Source of the DNA: Oegoconia quadripuncta
Taxonomy: Eukaryota; Arthropoda; Insecta; Lepidoptera; Autostichidae
Reading direction: 5' to 3'
DNA length: 64,000 nucleotides
Assembly: GCA_949316235.1 (NCBI GenBank)
Contig: OX438759.1
Coordinates: 15,220,618-15,284,617 of the forward strand
This document shows, in pieces, positions 1-9,870 of this stretch. Every line of letters begins with the position of its first letter. Position 1 is the stretch's first letter. Below the pieces are notes generated by a model. It was not told the DNA's origin. It did not search any database and saw nothing but the letters and a program-made list of their open reading frames with translations. A program made the translations under genes and the position numbers.

Positions 1-693
1 TGTGATCTATATTATTTTATTGTTTCTTAATAAATGTTCTATAACATTACCGACTGACTGATTACACTGATTATGAAAATTACTAACGAGTCGTTGTGTG
101 ATCAATATTATTTTATTGTTTCTTAATAAATGTTCTATAACATTACCGACTGACTGATTACACTGATTATGAAAATTACTAACGAGTCGTTGTGTGATCA
201 ATATTATTTTATTGTTTCTTAATAAATGTTCTATACCATTACCGACTGACTGATTACACTGATTATGAAAATTACTAACGAGTCGTTGTGTGATCAATAT
301 TATTTTATTGTTTCTTAATAAATGTTCTATAACATTACCGACTGACTGATTACACTGATTATGAAAATTACTAACGAGTCGTTGTGTGATCAATATTATT
401 TTATTGTTTCTTAATAAATGTTCTATACCATTACCGACTGACTGATTACACTGATTATGAAAATTACTAACGAGTCGTTGTGTGATCAATATTATTTTAT
501 TGTTTCTTAATAAATGTTCTATAACATTACCGACTGACTGATTACACTGATTATGAAAATTACTAACGAGTCGTTGTGTGATCAATATTATTTTATTGTT
601 TCTTAATTACTTACCTTATTAATTACCGACTGAATGATTACACTGATTATGAAAATTACTAACAAGTCATTGTGTGATTAATGTATTTTTATT
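1..693. repeat. 96-bp tandem satellite array
   Basis: Unit starts fall at 1, 97, 193, 289, 385, 481 and 577, an exact 96-bp period. Six copies are almost identical; the seventh diverges after about 606, and a decayed eighth fades near 693. A single A/C variant inside ATAACATTACC alternates as A, A, C, A, C, A across copies 1-6, which suggests a 192-bp dimer. Because 96 is a multiple of three, the minus strand stays open for 192 residues as a 32-residue peptide repeat. I read this as a by-product of the period, not a gene. The array continues beyond the left edge, so its true length is unknown. Confidence 0.95.
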
Positions 694-1100
694 GTTGGTT
701 AAATTTTTTGGAAACATTATTTTATTTGTTTATTAATTGTCTTACTTAACCAAAACGAGATATGTTGTAGGTATCCTATGTTGAATGGAAAGTGCTTTTG
801 AATTTTCATTTACTGATCCTAGATTTTCATGTTTTGTTTGAAATCTATTTTTATACTATAGTGTTTAGAGGTATTTGTTGATTCTATAAACAGAGGTATT
901 TAATTTTCGTTAATCTATACTTCAATATTTTGATGGTATTTATTTTTTTGTAATAATCTTAATTTGATAGCTAAATTACCTGAGCTATCTAATTAAAAAA
1001 GCAATAAATCGCTTAAACTGACTTAATTATTTGTTTTACTTCCATATGACTATCAACCCTTTGTACTCTTTGATAAGAGTAATTTTTCTACTGTGAAATA
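694..1100. other. AT-rich spacer, nothing recognised
   Basis: No ORF of note, tRNA-like box or family repeat is seen between the satellite and the ACCGGT repeats. Confidence 0.5.
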
Positions 1101-1365
1101 AGTGGCCGATAACCGGTGCATTGGCGGTCGATATCTGAGTCAAATGGCCGAAAACCGGTGTTTTGGCGAATTTTACGATTCAGATTTTTTAAAAATTACT
1201 ACCCTAAGATTTAATTTATAAATGTTAGATACTATAAAACTAGATTATAATGAGATGATAATAATAAATAATTGAAATTAGTTGGTGTACAGCATTAACA
1301 TAAATATCAACGCTGAAGTTAACAAGCCGCTAAAACGGCCGATAACCGGTATGTTTACCCTATAT
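1101..1365. repeat. Three GGCCGAWAACCGGT motif copies
   Basis: The motif GGCCGATAACCGGT occurs near 1104 and 1338, and a variant with GAAAACC near 1146. The first two are followed by GCATTGGCG or GTTTTGGCG, so they form an imperfect tandem pair about 42 bp apart. ACCGGT is itself palindromic. Function is unknown. Confidence 0.6.
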
Positions 1366-1469
1366 ACAATATACAATAGTCTATGAACTTGCACTTTCGC
1401 TATCGTAGAACAGTTGGGTCGTAAATATCTGGCTGCCGCTGTCGGCTGACACAGCCATAGCTCACGGTA

Positions 1470-1493
1470 GGGTAGACTGGGTACGGTTGAAAC
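1470..1493. repeat. Left terminal inverted repeat of pogo-like element
   Basis: Starts GGGTAGACTGGG and ends GGTTGAAAC; it is the exact reverse complement of 3190-3213. Confidence 0.9.
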
Positions 1494-1655
1494 ATTTTAG
1501 CATTTATCATGTATAGCATCGGGATTTGTTAAGCGAGCGATGTCGGAAATATACTAAATAAAAGACCTTATATCTGTCTACTACAGGGCAATGTTATTTA
1601 AGATCACTGTATAGTACTTTCTGTATAAAATCAAATTAAAAAAAATTAGTCATTT

Positions 1656-1712
1656 GTTTGAACCGTCCCCATCCCAGGGTCGGTTGAAACAGTGTCTGGG
1701 GTCAATTGAAAC
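1656..1712. promoter_or_regulatory. Left subterminal GGTTGAAAC sites
   Basis: GTTTGAACCGTCCCC (1656-1670), GGTTGAAAC (1682-1690) and TTGAAAC (1706-1712) repeat the inner half of the terminal repeat. In pogo-related elements such iterated subterminal motifs are candidate transposase-binding sites; binding here is inferred. Confidence 0.5.
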
Positions 1713-2070
1713 ACGTGCAAATAATACAAAATATAACCAATTATCATGTTTTATTAATCTTCTAATAACATTTTTCGAATGGTAATGGCACATTTGACTA
1801 TCACAAATATTTTTATGAAGAAATATTTAAGTCTTTGGCTATATTTATAATCTAACATTATTTTTAATCAGCCTTCAAAGTTTTATATTAAGTACAACTC
1901 AAACTAAATAATAATCAGATGTTGGTAGCGATAATATTTTTGAAATAAAGTTACCAAGCAAACATGCTATTATATTTCTCAACTATCAACACTTTTAATT
2001 ATAAACTATCAAAACAAAGACATTAACTTTATCAATGAAAATTAAAATTAAAATTTTAAACAAAACTACT

Positions 2071-2774
2071 TCAATCGTTACGAGACCATTCGGAGTCACA
2101 GTTGTGGCAAACATAAGTAAGGCTACCTTTCGTGCACTCTTCATGCGCCCACATTTTACATACTATACATTGTATCCATTTTTCCCTCGGTCTGCTTTCT
2201 GAATATGCTGACATACAAACAACACAGTAGCACTCTTCTTCTTCTGATGATGATTTTTTTCTTGTTTGTAGTATTTCTTTTAGTCTTTCTTCCATCTAAT
2301 CTTTTCTGAACTTGCTTAGCTTTGGTTCGTTCCATTCTGATCTCATATTCTCTTCTTATCTCTTCTTTTTCAGGTGTGTCTGTGTATATTGTAGATTTCC
2401 TTGTTTTCCGGCCCCTATTTGTTAATTTCCTTGGAGGCGCTTTTGGTAGTGGTCGTATTGCTTCCGGAGAAAATACTAAAGGTGGTGTAGTCGAAGTCGT
2501 GACATTTTCCGTTTGATTTGATAGCACAGGAATGGATTGAAAACTTGCAGAAGGTGTTGGTGGAAGCCAAACATTACTACTACTACTTTGATGTTCGGGT
2601 AGTGTAATCAAAGGTGCTGGATTCGCAATAATGTTTCAGTCCATTTTGGTTCAGTCCATTTTTTTCTGCCGCTGTTCTTAACGAAGATCCCGCTTTCACA
2701 TCTTCATAGGCTTGTTTGTACGTTAATAAGTCGGTTCGACCTTTCGTAGTCTTTCTTTGGCGTACTCTTGGCAT
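2071..2774 (-). pseudogene. Remnant pogo-type transposase: HTH plus PHD finger
   Basis: Three overlapping minus-strand frames make up one decayed protein. The first (ATG at 2774) begins MPRVRQRKTTKG and carries a psq-type helix-turn-helix at about residues 17-52, the DNA-binding domain of pogo/jerky-like transposases. The next frame (to about 2300) is a Pro/Ser-rich linker followed by a basic, charged segment around RRGRKTRK and TPEKEEIRREYE, typical of the region after the DDE domain. The last frame (2071-2295) has a PHD finger with ligands C24, C27, C43, C46, H51, C54, C63 and C66, a complete C4HC3 set. The roughly 300-400-residue DDE nuclease expected between HTH and linker is missing, and at least two frameshifts separate the parts. 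It is a dead transposase relic, not a host chromatin gene; the perfect inverted repeats around it decide this. Confidence 0.75.
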
Positions 2775-2805
2775 CTAAAAATCAATAAAGTTTAATAAAT
2801 AAACT

Positions 2806-2844
2806 GTTTCAACCGTACCCACAAATAATGTTTCAACTGTCCCC
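2806..2844. promoter_or_regulatory. Right-half subterminal GTTTCAACCG sites
   Basis: GTTTCAACCGTACCC (2806-2820) and GTTTCAACTGTCCCC (2830-2844) repeat the terminal motif just upstream of the transposase start at 2774 (minus strand). A further site lies at 3174-3186. They could bind transposase or form part of the promoter. Confidence 0.5.
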
Positions 2845-3189
2845 ACCCACCCCATCTTAGTATAAAACGGTTCACAGTAAGAATAATAGTAAATTAAAAT
2901 AAAAACTTATCATACTACAATATTGTACAAACTTCAATTCAACTGTAACAGAACTCTCAATCATCTAACTATAAACGAAATCTTAATAATTGCAAAAATG
3001 TAGGTACAAAAATACTTACTTTTCCGTCAAAAAACACAATGGGGCCTCCTACAGACAAACACAGCGCCCGAAGAGCGACGCAATACTAAAATTCAAGTTT
3101 CGACTTGTCGCCCGCTTCGTACTCCCCTTGTACCCTTCACCTCATCACGCACCATTCACGAGATATTCACTTTGTTTCAACCGTCCACC

Positions 3190-3213
3190 GTTTCAACCGT
3201 ACCCAGTCTACCC
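3190..3213. repeat. Right terminal inverted repeat of pogo-like element
   Basis: Starts GTTTCAACCG and ends CAGTCTACCC, matching the left end over all 24 bases, followed by TA. Confidence 0.9.
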
Positions 3214-3339
3214 TACCTACCTACATCCATTTTGCCGCGCTTCCCAGCCATTACTTGTGTGCGCGTTTCAACGGCTAATGGTATATTCCCTGGATTGGGG
3301 AATCTCAAACTTTGTTACTACGTTTGCTTTCTTAAAATT

Positions 3340-3690
3340 GTATCAAAATCAAGAATCAAAATCAAAAAAATATTTATTTCGTAGGATAAAAATTATCACC
3401 TGAAAACGTCACATTTTTCATCTTATTATTAAAGTTTTTGACTTTATTGCTCATTCACAAAGCTGATTCCCCAGAGAAGAACGAGCAAGAAACTCAAGGG
3501 TTGCTCTTTTAAAATAAGTTTGGGTTACAATTATATTATATTGTACACTGAATATCGGCGAGCGGTCTATGTTCATGCTTGCTTATCATCCAGATAGTCA
3601 GAAGTTTTATAATAAGCCTTTGGTAAATAATGTCTGTTTTATGATGGTTTTGAATTTATTTAAAGTATATGTATGGTTAAAAATGTTATA
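3340..3690 (-). mobile_element. LINE 3' end (J-type), minus strand
   Basis: Begins with the reversed tail AATCAAAATCAAAA, then the reversed 3' UTR with the shared string CAGAGAAGAACGAGCAAGAAA, then the end of the coding region (TATCATCCAGATAGTC region, antisense of a SDYLDD-type motif). The same order recurs at 13.46, 26.0, 33.4, 34.4, 51.9, 54.2, 55.3 and 62.5 kb. The family looks like a Jockey/CR1-group non-LTR retrotransposon, judged from the better copy at 62470-63185. Confidence 0.75.
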
Positions 3691-3746
3691 AAGTATGTTT
3701 GTTATGGCCACTGTTTTTTTGCAGTAGTTACCTTAGTTAGTTTTAA

Positions 3747-3810
3747 CCGACTTCAAAAAAGGAGGAGGTTCTGTATTCGGGGCGTATTTTTATTAATATA
3801 ACAAGTTACA
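3747..3810. repeat. Fragment of a lepidopteran-type interspersed repeat
   Basis: Contains ACCGACTTC followed by AAAAAAGGAGGAGGTTCT, a string I know from very many lepidopteran intergenic and intronic sequences. Only about 60 bp is recognisable. It is one of the clues to the host group. Confidence 0.55.
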
Positions 3811-3934
3811 CGAAAGTAATAATAATTTATAGCAAATTAAAAGTGTTTGTTGATTGTATTTTTAAGAAAATTATCTGCGCAAAACCAAAGATTCTTTCAT
3901 TTTTAGACAATTTTCCAAATCTCCACTCATCTTA

Positions 3935-4150
3935 AAAAAGTGCTCCTTTTGCGAAATGTACTATTTGAGCCTGGTGTTGAGAAGTGCACCATATGAGAAA
4001 TGCACCAGTTACTAAGTTCACCATTTGAGAACTGCACAAGTTGAGAAGTGTACCATTTAATTTTGAGCATGGTGTACAAGTTGAGAAGTGCACCAGTTGC
4101 TAACTTCACCATTTGAGAATTGCACAAGTTGAGAAGTGCACCAAATGCGT
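3935..4150. repeat. Imperfect 88-bp tandem repeat built on GAGAAGTGCACC
   Basis: ACCAGTTRCTAASTTCACC recurs at 4004 and 4092 (period 88). Within and around the two units the 12-mer GAGAAGTGCACC or a near variant appears about seven times. A minus-strand 92-residue frame across it reflects the repeat and not a recognised protein. Confidence 0.7.
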
Positions 4151-5835
4151 CAAACCCGTTCAAAATAATACAGTACAAGGTACCTTTAATAAATCTTTGG
4201 TGCAACGTTGAAAGACTCGAAGGCCTTACGAGTAAATTATAGCAGTTTATCTTGAAAGGGGTTGTTTTTAAATTGGAAAGAAAGTCACACTTTGTTTATC
4301 TACAATTATATCAAAGTAGGTACCTCAACAACCAAAATAAGAAAACTCATTCGTTTTAAGTAATACATAACAAAAGCCTGGTACACTTTTCACATAGCTC
4401 GTCACACAATTACACCACAGTATTACACTTGTCACCACGAACAAGACTATATTAGCTGATAGCTATACTATAGTGGGTAATAGCTGAGCAATTATACACA
4501 CTAAGCTATGACCCATTTGTACGGCTGTAGCACACACATACTCCAGTGTATCCTGATGTTACTTTTATGGATTGTTATAAAATATGTTCATCCCATTGCT
4601 TTGGAACTTATGGTATGTGTGTGACTGGAGATACAAATAAACGATTTATCTATCTATTGGAGATGAAATTTTGAATAATTAAGCCTAAAAAAACGAGCGC
4701 TTAGTCTAGATTTTTTTAGAAATTTCTATTTTTAATTTAGTACTAAATAACAATAAATACTAACTGATATTTAATGGGGTAGACTTTTGTTAAACACCGT
4801 TAACTTATTGATGGACAAAAAACTAAGCACATTATAGTTAGGCATGCATGTGTTTTAGCCGAAACTGTCGTCGAGCTGCATTGCTTAAGAAATAAAAATG
4901 GGAATTAATATTTATTAACGATAATTTCCGTAAATGTTTTGAATTTAAAGAAATAACCATCAATTGAGCATTTTTTTAAAGAAACGTTTTTTTCAACTTT
5001 AGCTTATTTAGTTACTTACTTAGTACTTACAAATGCATAATTTTTAGCAATTGTTACTACATTAACAATACTTTATTAAATGTTTCAAGAAAATCGCGGT
5101 TATTCGTTTTTCCGAGGTCAAACGGGATTTTCCCTGGGCTCTAAGATGACGTTTCGGTGTCGTGATAACAACGGCTACGGAAATAATGAATTAGGTTCGT
5201 TACAATAATAGTACTTAATAATATACCTATTTGATAAATGATTACATAAAAAATAAAATAAGTTAGCGTTATAAGTATCGTATTACAATAGGCAGATGAT
5301 AGAATAACGTCGTTGGAGTCTGTTAGTTTGCTGCTGCTGATATGGAGCTAGGACCTGAGGCCCTATGTGTCGATGACCTAGCCCTAGCACATACTTGTAA
5401 TAAATAGCAGACCAAACATCAATAGATATAGGTACATATGCAGTAGCGACGCTTAGGCCACCTGTGCAGTTTGCAAATTTTGAAACGGACAACTTATATA
5501 GGTAATCTTTTTTAGCTTCATGCTTTCATCTCAATAGTAATCTCTATTAACAGACATTCAAAGTTTCGCATTTATGATATTATAGTAGGATGAAACAAAG
5601 CCGTTACTTTGTACTTGCCTTTCGCAAGACCTGCCATTTTCGTGTTACAAACATTTCCTAGAAATCTCTCTAGTTAAATGACATAGTGTTGAATATCCGC
5701 TGCGACATTGTTTACGACGCCTCAAGTAGGAGCTCTTCAAATTGGCAGTTAAAGACAAGACTTTATTTAGTGCCTTAAAATACCTTCCCCGTATTTTCTA
5801 GTCTACTTATATCCGATAGTAATACTCTATAGATA
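4151..5835. other. AT-rich stretch; one short retroposon tail
   Basis: The only recognisable item is at about 4560-4641: GACTGGAGATACAAATAAA followed by (TCTA)n, a retroposon-like 3' end also resembling 23880-24079. A 69-residue minus frame at 5283-5492 matches nothing I recognise. Confidence 0.4.
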
Positions 5836-5930
5836 CAGGGTGAATATGAATTCGTGTAATTCCCCTTGATTACAAACGACTTTCCTTAAAGAACCATAGT
5901 CGAATTCGATCAAGTACGTATAAGTAAGAA
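5836..5930 (+). mobile_element. MITE-1 left half
   Basis: Starts CAGGGTGAATATGAATTCG after TA and follows the MITE-1 copy at 12235 as far as CATAGTCGAATTCGATCAA. The right half is missing. Confidence 0.6.
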
Positions 5931-5982
5931 CCTACAGAGAGGCATGTTTTGTTTTTTTTTTCTTTTTTCAATGTTTTGGATT

Positions 5983-6075
5983 TTCCGGGTCAGTACGCTT
6001 CCACCTTCGACCTCATCTTCACTTAATATCAGGTGTGATTGAGGTCAAGTACCAACCCGTTGTGCATAAAAAAAA
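5983..6075 (+). mobile_element. SINE-1, 5'-truncated 3' end
   Basis: Matches the last ~90 bp of the full SINE-1 at 8029-8363, from TTCCGGGTCAGTACGCTTCC to the terminal CATAAAAAAA. The 5' truncation and A-rich end are typical of retroposition. Confidence 0.8.
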
Positions 6076-6784
6076 TATATGTTTTTAATATTATTTTATA
6101 ATTATGTATATGAGTACTGAATTAATTTGGAAAAGGTGCCAAGATTCAAGAACAATTCTTCGAATAAGTTGTAGCAGTGTTCTAGGCTTCTTTCCATTTG
6201 AGCTCCCTTAGAGTAGATAACCCACATACTCTACTAGGATCCCCGAAATATAAAAAGTAAATTGTGCTTACTTACATTATTGATACGTTAGTACTATATT
6301 AATTCTGTGTTATTGGTTTAAAAGCAGAGTTCAAATTTTGAATTTAAAATATTATGACTTAACCGAAAAAGAAACAAACAAGGAGAATAACCAAGTTGTA
6401 ACGATTTAATGTAATTTGGGTCCCTGCGGAAGACTACTTTAATGCTTTTATTACTGCCTCAGATTTACAGCACCAAAATACAATCTATGACAATTTCAAC
6501 AGGCTACCGTAGAACTCTTTAAAAGGGGTTCATTTGGCCCTTTTTTCCCAAAAAAAAATTTAATGAATTACTTAGTAGTTGTCCTTAAACTCTCTTGTGA
6601 CCAATTGACTCTTGTGTCATTTGCCCAGCGAGCTTAAAAAATTGATTAGATTGAAATAAAACACCTTGATTAATTACTATATTTTTAACTAAAATGTGAA
6701 ATGCGTTGCTATTTTTTTGTATGGAAGGAAGAGTACTTGTCGCCGAGGCCTATAAGTAGGTACCTGTCATTATCTTTATTTAAT

Positions 6785-7145
6785 TTCGAAAACCCCCGAG
6801 AAAACAAATGATTATATCCGCCAGATAAACCAAACCAACTTTGTTAATAGTTTAATGTCTTGGAACGGCTTAACCGATTTGCACCAAACATATCAACAGA
6901 TATCCCCAAGTTTAATTATAAATATAAAAATAATATTACAAAACCACAAAAAACTATGATACACCAAAAAACGTTAAAAGCTAAATACCGGCTCAAGCGA
7001 TTTTCATAAAACTTAGCTAATTATCTACTACATTTAATCTAATATAAAAAAAAACACACTCCAATCGGACCTCGCATTACTGAGATAAATCCAGACAAAG
7101 ATACACCACGCCGTCAAACACACAACACCCATCGTTTTTCGTCGA
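6785..7145 (-). repeat. REP-1 interspersed repeat, minus
   Basis: Carries the reverse complement of the family hallmark GACGAAAAACGATGGGTG (7123-7145) plus antisense copies of the TCCGGATGTATCTCAGTAATG and GGTGTATTTGGATGATATC segments shared with 12604-12855 and 22571-22830. I could not define terminal repeats or a protein, so the class is unknown. Confidence 0.6.
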
Positions 7146-7741
7146 GGTTACATAAACTGGTTGTCTGTCTGTGTAATAAAAGATCATTACTATGTATATA
7201 AGTTTGTAAGATCAACCAACACATCAAAGACATCGACATTCGCGTAGAGCTTAAGAAAATATCCGCGAACCGGTAATTTTACATTTATAAACAGAATACC
7301 GTGTGTGATCTATGTTCTACGGTGAATAACAGTCGCCCTCCCATCATCCAGCTTTCAATAGAGAATAGTAGATCATCATCATCAAACACGTGTTGAGGAT
7401 TTGCCCCATGCAAACGATCGCCACCAACATTGCTTGATGCTGTGACCTGTGCCTCATGACAACTCTCTCACTGTTCCTTCCTCTGTCATTCCCATGTTCA
7501 CAAAGAACAGGAAACTTTATTTCCATAATCCAAACATAAATGTAGGCAAAAACACAAACATCTTGCTATATAAATAACTTACGCTAGTGGCAGATTAAAA
7601 GAAATACTGAATTTAACGTTCAACGTAGAATTGGGCCAGGTTACACAGAATCTTGAATTGCTCGGTCTTGACAATCGCTACGAGAATTTTACAAGATACG
7701 AATTTTGTTTATAATTGTACAACCTATCGATCTATATAGCT
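7146..7741. other. Unassigned stretch
   Basis: Contains a 60-residue minus frame at 7344-7526 that I do not recognise and no family repeat. Confidence 0.4.
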
Positions 7742-7930
7742 TACTAGCTTTCTGCCCGCGGCTTCTCCTGCAAAGAATAACTTTATCGGGGATATGTTTA
7801 ATTTGTTTATATCCCGGGAACTACTCATTTTATCGGGCTAAAACCAAATTTCGTCCAAATCTGTTGATCTATTTCGCCGTGATTGAGCAACAGACAAAGA
7901 TCCAAACTTTCGCATTTATATTCCATAACT
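7742..7930 (+). repeat. REP-2 retroposon-like repeat
   Basis: Runs from TAGCTTTCTGCCCGCGGCTT through TATCCCGGGAACTACTCA to CCAAACTTTCGCATTTATA. The same ordered blocks occur at 13145, 14365, 34535 and 35335, all on the plus strand. It ends in an ACAAAC-rich segment like a retroposon tail. No coding capacity. Confidence 0.7.
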
Positions 7931-8028
7931 TCTCCGTGATGCTAGGACCCTTACAGTGTACAGCTATTTTGATATTGGCAAAAATTTGGATCAATTTGTG
8001 CTCAAAGGAAAAGAATGTCCCACTTTAA

Positions 8029-8363
8029 CCGCCTCCGTGGCTCAATGTCAACAACATTGGGTTTACGATTCGGAGGTCGCGGGTTCGATCCCCAGCGGGG
8101 TACATGTTTTAAGTACTCGGTTTGGTTGGTGGTAGGGCATTTTAAATGTCCGCCTGGCTAGCTACCACCATCTTATCTAAATCTGCCGCCAAACAGCAAT
8201 GTTAATAGCATTGTTGTGTTCCGGTTGTCAGAGATAAGATAGCCAGTCCCCTAAATGTGTTGGGGTTTCCGCGTCAGTACGCTTCCACCTTCGACCTCAT
8301 CTTCACTTAACATCAGGTGTGATTGAGGTCAAGTACCAACCCGTTGTGCATAAAAAAAAAAAA
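8029..8363 (+). mobile_element. SINE-1, full-length tRNA-derived SINE
   Basis: A 335-bp element. The head CGCCTCCGTGGCTCAATG contains an A-box-like segment and GGTTCGATCCC (8092-8102) is a canonical RNA polymerase III B box, giving a tRNA-like first ~75 bp. A unique body follows (TAGGGCATTTTAAATGTCCG, then GAGATAAGATAGCCAGTCCC) and an A-rich tail. Other copies or pieces: 5983, 9355 (minus), 47274, 50704, 52533 (minus), 53591, 57710, 59069 and 63511. Not a functional tRNA gene because the anticodon region does not fold into a standard arm and the body is repeated genome-style. Confidence 0.9.
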
Positions 8364-8582
8364 CTGTAGTATTATTATTAATGAGAATTCTAGCGTCACA
8401 CGATGCTGGATTACTCATTTCTCATATTATGTCCGACAAATAGAAGGATTACTGGTAGCCTTTTTTATGATTCACAGGTCTGCGCGTCACCTTACTATTA
8501 CCAGATTCAAATAACTTCGGTTTAGAAGGTTTGGGACTTATATATTTCGGGGAAATATATAGGCACAGTTTTTGGTATTGAT
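8364..8582. other. Spacer with a weak direct repeat
   Basis: GATTCTAGCGTCAC-type sequence near 8380 resembles 8840-8895 on the far side of the next SINE. Otherwise nothing is recognised. Confidence 0.35.
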
Positions 8583-8775
8583 TGTCAGCGAAACTAACGG
8601 TTGCGGGTTCGAATCCTGCGAGGGGTAAATGTTTGTGTGATGAATCGGGATATAAATACAATCATTTAGTCCCGAGTCATGGATATTTATATAAATATTT
8701 ATGTATGTTTATCCGTTATGTAGTTTCCATAGCACAAGCTTTGCTTAGTTTGGTGACTAGATGATATTTAGTATC
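8583..8775 (+). mobile_element. SINE-2, 5'-truncated
   Basis: Begins within the tRNA-like head (TGTCAGCGAAACTAACGG), keeps the B box GGTTCGAATCC, then follows the family body ATGTTTATCCGTTATGTAG and CACAAGCTTTGCTTAGTTTG. Relatives lie at 9656, 30571, 38113 (minus), 48358 and 49981 (minus). Confidence 0.85.
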
Positions 8776-9292
8776 ACGTGATGCCAGTTAAATCCCAACT
8801 TTTTTACTTCATATTATCATAATAACTGTTTTTACTGTGAGGATTCTAGCGTCACGGTTCATGGTAGATTATAAAAAAAACATGCATTTCTCGTTCAAGG
8901 CCTTGTTGCAAAATCCCTTTAAAAATAATAACATGCGATAAGGTAGGTAAATAATGATATTGTTTATCCGGCCAAGTACAGGGCTTCGATGTGTGGCGTA
9001 GGTAGTGTCTCGCATGCGGGCTATGCTATAAAAATAAATAGTTTACCTGCGCTAAGGCGGCGAATGGACAGGGACGCATGCGGGCTGTCTTGGGGGTCCT
9101 AGGTATTTTATATGGATATATTTTTAAGTACCAATAATCTGTAAAACAATAGAAAAGCACTTGAATATAGATTATTTTTGTAATAAATTTTTTTGCAGTA
9201 TTGATTGACCGCCCACGTGACCAACATGGCGACCGATTGCCTTCGAAACCAACCTTGTTAGTTCTCGATCCCAGTCGTGACTGTCGTGTCAT

Positions 9293-9633
9293 CATCATCA
9301 GCTCCCGCTGCAGGGATATAGGCCTTCCCTCGTATATGAGGGAGTATGGGCCGTAGTGAAGATGGGGTCGAAGGTGAAAGCTTACTGACCCGGAAACCCC
9401 AACACATTTGGAGGACTGGCTATCTTATCTCTGACAACTGGAACACAACAATGCTATTAACATTGCTGCTTGGCGGCAGATTTAGATAAGATGGTGGTAG
9501 CTAGCCAGGCGGACATTTAAAATGCCCTACCACCAACCAAACCGAATACTTAAACATGTACGCCGCTGGGGATCGAACCCGCTACCTCTGAATCGTAAAG
9601 CCAATGTTGTTTTATATTGAGCCACGGAGGCGG
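9293..9633 (-). mobile_element. Chimeric SINE: SINE-1 body joined to SINE-4 3' end
   Basis: On the minus strand, 9633 to about 9355 is SINE-1 from its tRNA head to the AGCTTTCACCTTCGACC region. The last ~60 bp of SINE-1 is then replaced by the last ~60 bp of SINE-4 (9293-9354: CATCATCATCAGC, GGCCTTCCCTCGTATATGAG). The exchange lies at a short shared string around AGTGAAGATG. Template switching during retroposition is one explanation; a later deletion between neighbouring SINEs is another. Confidence 0.75.
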
Positions 9634-9655
9634 AGAATTTCTCCTATACGACGAC

Positions 9656-9870
9656 GACCGATTGGTGTAGTGGATAGTGACCCTGTCAGCGAAACCAACG
9701 GTTGCGGGTTCGAATCCCGCGAGGGCTAAATTTATGCCTGAGTCATGGATATTTTTATAAATATTTATGTATGTTTATCCGTTATATGTATCCATAGTAC
9801 AAGCTTTGCTTAGTTTGAGACTAGATGATTGGTGTAAATGCACCAAATAATTATTTATTATAAAAAAAAA
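9656..9870 (+). mobile_element. SINE-2, near full length
   Basis: Head GACCGATTGGTGTAGTGGAT (A-box region), B box GGTTCGAATCCC, body through CACAAGCTTTGCTTAGTTTG, ending at TTATTTATTATAAAAAAAAA. It starts about 20 bp from the 5' end of the minus-strand SINE-1 at 9633, so two tRNA-like heads sit back to back. Confidence 0.9.

Larger units (their letters stand above)
1470..3213 (-). mobile_element. pogo-like DNA transposon, internally deleted
   Basis: A 1744-bp element bounded by perfect 24-bp inverted repeats (1470-1493 and 3190-3213) and flanked on both sides by TA (1468-1469, 3214-3215), the target duplication expected of Tc1/mariner/pogo elements. Its minus strand carries the N-terminal helix-turn-helix and C-terminal PHD finger of a pogo-type transposase, but the catalytic DDE domain between them is absent. 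It must therefore be non-autonomous. Extra GTTTCAACCG-type sites lie inside both ends. The perfect ends suggest fairly recent movement, presumably driven in trans by an intact relative; that is inference. Confidence 0.85.

Noticed and set aside
7..585. 192-residue minus-strand repeat protein
   Set aside because: It is fully explained by the 96-bp satellite, whose period is divisible by three; there is no non-repeat domain, and the array continues past the edge.
2071..2295. Small host PHD-finger gene
   Set aside because: It lies inside a transposon with perfect inverted repeats and is the expected C-terminal domain of the same transposase.
2990..3403. 137-residue plus-strand ORF
   Set aside because: It crosses the right end of the pogo-like element and part of a reversed LINE tail; it is not a single unit.
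8029..8104. Functional tRNA gene
   Set aside because: A and B boxes exist, but the same head with a common 260-bp body and A tail recurs many times, so it is a SINE. The heads at 9656, 24182, 39747 and 48358 were rejected for the same reason.
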